The notes under the pieces are model-generated. The model did not search any database. It worked only from the letters and a program-made list of their open reading frames with translations, and was not told the DNA's origin. A stretch of 8,857 bases of DNA from Bacillota bacterium. GTDB taxonomy: Bacteria > Bacillota > Negativicutes > Sporomusales > Sporomusaceae. The DNA is taken from the NCBI GenBank assembly GCA_023443285.1, contig JAEZVB010000139.1:1-8857 (forward strand), read 5' to 3'. Below, piece by piece: positions 6,462 through 8,857 of this stretch. The translations under genes and the position numbers were made by a program. Numbering within the stretch: position 1 is the stretch's first letter; each line of letters starts with the position of its first letter.

Positions 6462-7109
6462 ATGCAAGCGGATAACATGAATGAACAACGTCTGCAGCAG
6501 GGCTATAAACTGGCATATGACAAAGCATGTGTTGGCTTAGCAGCTAAAAAACCGGCAGAAATGGCTGTGAATTCTGGAGCCACTTTTGATGAGGTCAAGA
6601 ATGTATTTGTGATCAAATACATAAACGAAGAATATACTGTCAGTTATCCGGAGGGTGAGGTAAACTTTACTGATCGCCAGGATGAAGTCCCTGTAACTGT
6701 CAAGGTTGTATTGCTGCATTATTTAATTACAGCAACTGGACAGCCTTTAGCTGGACAATGGATTTCTTTTAAAGAAATACCTGGCGGTATGATTTATCTT
6801 CAGCCTTTTGATGGGCGGGTTCTTGGTGCCTTTAAAGCATTCTTTGGTAAAGATGCAAGCCGGTTGATCAGATCAGGCGAAAAAATAGGTGGTCGTGCCA
6901 CTAAGTTTGGTGATGCTGCAATTACTTTGGATATTCTCCCCAGACTCCCGGTGACTTATGTCATTTGGGAAGGGGACGAAGAGTTTCCTGCTAATGCCAC
7001 AGCTCTATTTGATGCCTCAGCTCAGTATTATTTGCCTACTGAGGACTTGGTGGTGGCAGCAGCTGCCGGAAGCAGCCTGCTTAATAAAACAAGCCGGACA
7101 TTAGGGTAG
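6462..7109 (+). CDS. DUF3786-like protein of unknown function in a C1 operon
   Basis: A 215-residue, probably cytosolic protein without signal peptide or membrane helix. I recognise it from memory as DUF3786-like, by VVLLHYLITATGQPLAGQWISFKEIPGG in pieces (LLHYL at 84-88, ISFKEIPGGMIYL at 101-113), GGRATKFGDAAITLDILPRLPV (143-164) and YVIWEGDEEFPANATALFD (166-184) with YLPTEDL (190-196). The single Cys (23) is too little for its own metal cluster. No enzymatic motif is evident. Its function is unknown; family members occur in anaerobes with corrinoid or Wood-Ljungdahl metabolism, as I recall. ATG 6462 is 7 nt after a perfect AGGAGG (6449-6454). A second in-frame ATG at 6477 (residue 6) lacks such a site. 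It lies 62 nt after folD and 93 nt before cooC, on the same strand, suggesting a role tied to folate C1 flux or to CODH/ACS or corrinoid assembly. Confidence 0.75.
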   Translation: MQADNMNEQRLQQGYKLAYDKACVGLAAKKPAEMAVNSGATFDEVKNVFVIKYINEEYTVSYPEGEVNFTDRQDEVPVTVKVVLLHYLITATGQPLAGQWISFKEIPGGMIYLQPFDGRVLGAFKAFFGKDASRLIRSGEKIGGRATKFGDAAITLDILPRLPVTYVIWEGDEEFPANATALFDASAQYYLPTEDLVVAAAAGSSLLNKTSRTLG

Positions 7110-7126
7110 AATTACCAGGTTGTCCG
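7095..7126 (+). other. Imperfect hairpin spanning the stop codon of the DUF3786 gene
   Basis: CGGACA (7095-7100) pairs with TGTCCG (7121-7126), and inside it GGTA (7105-7108) pairs with TACC (7113-7116) across a GAAT loop, separated by a symmetric internal loop. The downstream sequence has only a TTTT stretch a few bases away. It could be a weak terminator or attenuator that lowers read-through into cooC-fhs, or a stability element. Confidence 0.35.
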
Positions 7127-7141
7127 TTCTGATTTTACAGA

Positions 7142-7166
7142 GTATTGTATATATATTACACAATAC
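7142..7166 (+). promoter_or_regulatory. Inverted repeat upstream of cooC, possible operator
   Basis: GTATTGT (7142-7148) and ACAATAC (7160-7166) are perfect inverted copies separated by an 11-nt AT-rich centre. The dyad lies 21 nt before the cooC Shine-Dalgarno. Its TTGT...ACAA arms recall redox or CRP-type operators, but the inner bases do not match a regulator I can name. TTGTCC (7120-7125) and TATTGT (7143-7148) could form a weak promoter with 17-nt spacing overlapping the dyad. Confidence 0.35.
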
Positions 7167-7186
7167 ATAATTTTCATACGTCTATT

Positions 7187-7197
7187 TAAGGAGGTGA
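7187..7197 (+). promoter_or_regulatory. Very strong ribosome binding site that sets the cooC TTG start
   Basis: TAAGGAGGTGA is an eleven-base perfect complement of the 16S rRNA 3' end. Its GGAGG core ends 8 nt before TTG 7203. The in-frame GTG at 7194 lies inside the site itself, so it cannot be the start. Confidence 0.8.
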
Positions 7198-7202
7198 GGA
7201 TT

Positions 7203-7967
7203 TTGAAAATCGCGGTCTCCGGCAAAGGCGGCGTCGGTAAAACGTCTGTCTCTGCCAGTTTGGCTAAATTATTTGCTCGTGAGGGTCGTCGTGTATATGC
7301 AGTAGATGCTGATCCGGATGCAAGCTTAGGTCTTGCCCTGGGAATCCCTGATGATATCTTGGCTAAAGTAATTCCGCTCATTGATATGGAAGATGTGATT
7401 AAAGAGAAGAGTGCCGGTGGTGGCTTACTCTACAGTCTTAATCCTGATGTCGATGACATATTAGACGAGTATTCCATTAGCGTGGGTAACATCCGCTTCT
7501 TGCGAATGGGCGCTATTAAACCAGGTGGTTCGGCATGTTACTGTCGTGAAAATGCGTTTTTGTTTTCGGTGGTTGATTCCCTGATTCTCGATAAAGATGA
7601 CGTAGTCATCCTTGACATGGGAGCAGGCATTGAACATTTAACTCGTGGCACGTCTAAGGGAATGGATCTTATGATTGTGGTTACTGAACCCAGTAAGACC
7701 AGTGTTCAGACAGCACGAGTAGTAATGCAGTTAGCAAAAGATTTGGGTATTGAAGTTACCAAAGTAATTGCGAACAAAATACACGCTCCAAAAGAAGAAG
7801 CATTCATCAAGGCACAATTTACGGCTGAAGAACTGTTAGGTGTCATACGTTTTGATGATGAACTGCTTGATGTTGCCCTCGGAAACGAGGCCGACATACT
7901 TACCGGAGCCTTCAAAGCGAGTATGGAAGAGATTTATCAGCGTGTTGTTACACAAGACAAGCAATAA
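7203..7967 (+). CDS. cooC: CooC-type nickel-insertion ATPase for CO dehydrogenase/acetyl-CoA synthase
   Basis: P-loop ATPase of the MinD/NifH-like group that loads nickel into the CODH active site, or the related AcsF role in ACS maturation. The 254 residues show the deviant Walker A motif GKGGVGKTS (7-15), VDADPDAS (34-41) as switch I region, the Cys-x-Cys pair Cys112/Cys114 in GGSACYCREN, which binds Ni at the dimer interface in characterised CooC, DMGAGIEHLTRG (138-149) as Walker B/switch II region, and VVTEPSKTS (159-167). Length and Cys spacing match CooC well. TTG 7203 is used because of the perfect Shine-Dalgarno at 7187-7197. The gene lies between the DUF3786 gene and fhs, 43 nt before the latter. 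No CODH/ACS structural gene is inside the window, but the placement implies a complete Wood-Ljungdahl pathway. CooC and AcsF cannot be separated by eye. Confidence 0.9.
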   Translation: MKIAVSGKGGVGKTSVSASLAKLFAREGRRVYAVDADPDASLGLALGIPDDILAKVIPLIDMEDVIKEKSAGGGLLYSLNPDVDDILDEYSISVGNIRFLRMGAIKPGGSACYCRENAFLFSVVDSLILDKDDVVILDMGAGIEHLTRGTSKGMDLMIVVTEPSKTSVQTARVVMQLAKDLGIEVTKVIANKIHAPKEEAFIKAQFTAEELLGVIRFDDELLDVALGNEADILTGAFKASMEEIYQRVVTQDKQ

Positions 7968-8010
7968 TGCAAAGTCTTGAAGCAAATAAAAAAAAGGGGG
8001 ATTTAGATTT

Positions 8011-8857
8011 ATGGCTTGGGATCCTACAGTATTGAAAGACTGGCAAATTGCCGAAGCAGCAGAGGGGAATATTCCTTCTTGCGAGCAGTATCAAGAAATG
8101 ATGGGCCTGCAAAAAGACGAAATCATTCCTTATGGTAAAACTCCGAAAGTTGACTTTTTAAAGGTAATTGATCGTCTGAAAGATAAACCAGACGGCAAAT
8201 ACATCGAGGTAACCGCCATTACTCCTACTCCGCTTGGCGAAGGTAAATCAACTACTTCCATCGGTATCATGGAAGGTCTCGGCAAACGTGGCATGAATGT
8301 TGGCGGTGCTCTGCGGCAGCCTTCCGGTGGCCCGACTATGAACGTTAAAGGTACTGCTGCTGGCGGCGGTAACGCTCTATTAATTCCAATGACTGAGTTT
8401 TCACTTGGTTTAACTGGCGACATCAATGATATTATGAATGCTCATAACCTGGCAATGGTTGCAATGAATGCAAGAATGCAACATGAAGCTAACTATACCG
8501 ATGCTGAGCTGGCTAAAAGAGGCCTGAAAAGACTTGACATCGATCCGAAGAACATTGAAATGGGCTGGGTTCTTGACTTCGCTGCGCAAGGCCTGCGCAA
8601 CATCATCATGGGTCTTGGCGGCAAAAAAGATGGTTTCATGATGCATTCCAAATTTGGTATTGCCGTTGGTTCCGAATTGATGGCTATTTTGGCTGTTGCC
8701 AAAGACCTCGCTGATATGCGGGAACGCTTTAAGCATGTTATCGTTGGTTACAACAGACAAGGTGATCCAGTGACTACTGGCGACCTTGAAGTTGATGGCG
8801 CTATGGCCGCTTGGATGCGTAATACTATTAACCCGACCCTTTGCTCCACTGTTGAAG
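8011..8857 (+). CDS. fhs: Formate-tetrahydrofolate ligase, 5' half (cut by window end)
   Basis: ATP-dependent ligation of formate to THF, giving 10-formyl-THF, the entry step of the methyl branch. The window holds 282 codons of a protein usually near 555 residues; the frame is open to the end. Visible motifs are YGK (41-43), RLKDKPDGKYIEVTAI (55-70), the P-loop TPTPLGEGKSTTS (71-83), LRQPSGGPTMNVKGTAAGGG (101-120), LTGDIND (134-140), GLGGKKDG (201-208) and VTTGDLEVDG (244-253). Compared with Moorella Fhs from memory, the P-loop has Ser for Thr, the usual REPSLGPSFGIKGGAAGGGY block is clearly diverged, and about 11-16 extra residues occur around 150-165. The ATG at 8011 follows AAGGGGGA (7994-8001) by 9 nt. 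Codons look more C-ending (ATC, AAC, GGC) than in neighbours, as in highly expressed genes. It is the last gene seen in the C1 operon. Confidence 0.93.
   Translation, partial: MAWDPTVLKDWQIAEAAEGNIPSCEQYQEMMGLQKDEIIPYGKTPKVDFLKVIDRLKDKPDGKYIEVTAITPTPLGEGKSTTSIGIMEGLGKRGMNVGGALRQPSGGPTMNVKGTAAGGGNALLIPMTEFSLGLTGDINDIMNAHNLAMVAMNARMQHEANYTDAELAKRGLKRLDIDPKNIEMGWVLDFAAQGLRNIIMGLGGKKDGFMMHSKFGIAVGSELMAILAVAKDLADMRERFKHVIVGYNRQGDPVTTGDLEVDGAMAAWMRNTINPTLCSTVE

Noticed and set aside
7145..7163. Rex-type redox operator before cooC
   Set aside because: The outer TTGT and ACAA arms fit, but the inner bases and overall spacing (19 nt) do not match the TTGTGAA/TTCACAA pattern. Kept only as an unnamed dyad.
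7194..7202. GTG at 7194 as cooC start
   Set aside because: This codon lies within the Shine-Dalgarno sequence. TTG 7203 is 8 nt downstream of the GGAGG core and gives the standard MKIAVSGKGG start.
8410..8760. Open frame of 116 codons on the minus strand inside fhs, and similar minus-strand frames elsewhere
   Set aside because: They lie opposite strongly conserved coding sequence, lack ribosome binding sites and show no recognisable protein features.
1..8857. CRISPR array, tRNA, rRNA, insertion sequence, prophage or defence system
   Set aside because: No regularly spaced repeats, clover-leaf sequence, transposase, integrase or defence-type gene was seen. The coding density and gene set are those of core metabolism.

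Overview
The window reads as a chromosomal segment of an anaerobic, acetogenic, probably spore-forming Firmicute. A member of the Negativicutes near Sporomusa fits best. This placement is inferred from gene content: Wood-Ljungdahl methyl-branch genes beside quinone-biosynthesis genes, a minimal TatA/TatC system, strong Shine-Dalgarno sites with frequent TTG/GTG starts, and a sigma-H-like promoter motif. No rRNA or other phylogenetic marker is present. All nine genes lie on the + strand. I see no tRNA, rRNA, mobile element, CRISPR array or pseudogene.

Left region (1-4690), quinone and export. A long-chain trans-polyprenyl diphosphate synthase (74-1048) ends at a strong intrinsic terminator (1087-1141). 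A TATAAT promoter (1159-1187) then starts a tight unit tatA-tatC-ubiD-ubiA (1224-4632), with spacings of 9 nt, 33 nt and an 8-nt overlap, closed by a second clear terminator (4650-4684). The prenyl synthase can supply the side chain, the UbiA-type enzyme can attach it to an aromatic acid, and the UbiD-type enzyme can decarboxylate the ring. This matches the late steps of menaquinone synthesis, plausibly by the futalosine route, but no early mqn or men gene is inside the window. TatA/TatC would export folded redox enzymes of the kind that use such quinones.

Right region (4691-8857), one-carbon metabolism. A 256-nt intergenic stretch carries a possible housekeeping promoter followed by a perfect match to the sigma-H promoter consensus. 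Downstream are fchA (methenyl-THF cyclohydrolase/cyclodeaminase family), folD (methylene-THF dehydrogenase), a DUF3786-like protein of unknown function, cooC (nickel-insertion ATPase for CO dehydrogenase/acetyl-CoA synthase) and fhs (formate-THF ligase, cut by the window end at about half length). Fhs, FchA and FolD catalyse three successive steps from formate to methylene-THF. CooC links the cluster to maturation of the carbonyl branch.

Most interesting points: (1) FolD has lost the catalytic Lys (Ala52) and the conserved Gln (Phe96) of bifunctional FolD enzymes, so it is predicted to be dehydrogenase-only and dependent on the adjacent FchA. (2) The C1 operon appears to have a sigma-H-type promoter, which would tie acetogenic C1 metabolism to the transition to stationary phase or sporulation. 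(3) An uncharacterised DUF3786-like protein is embedded in the operon. (4) The Fhs is divergent around the formyl-phosphate/P-loop region and carries an insertion.
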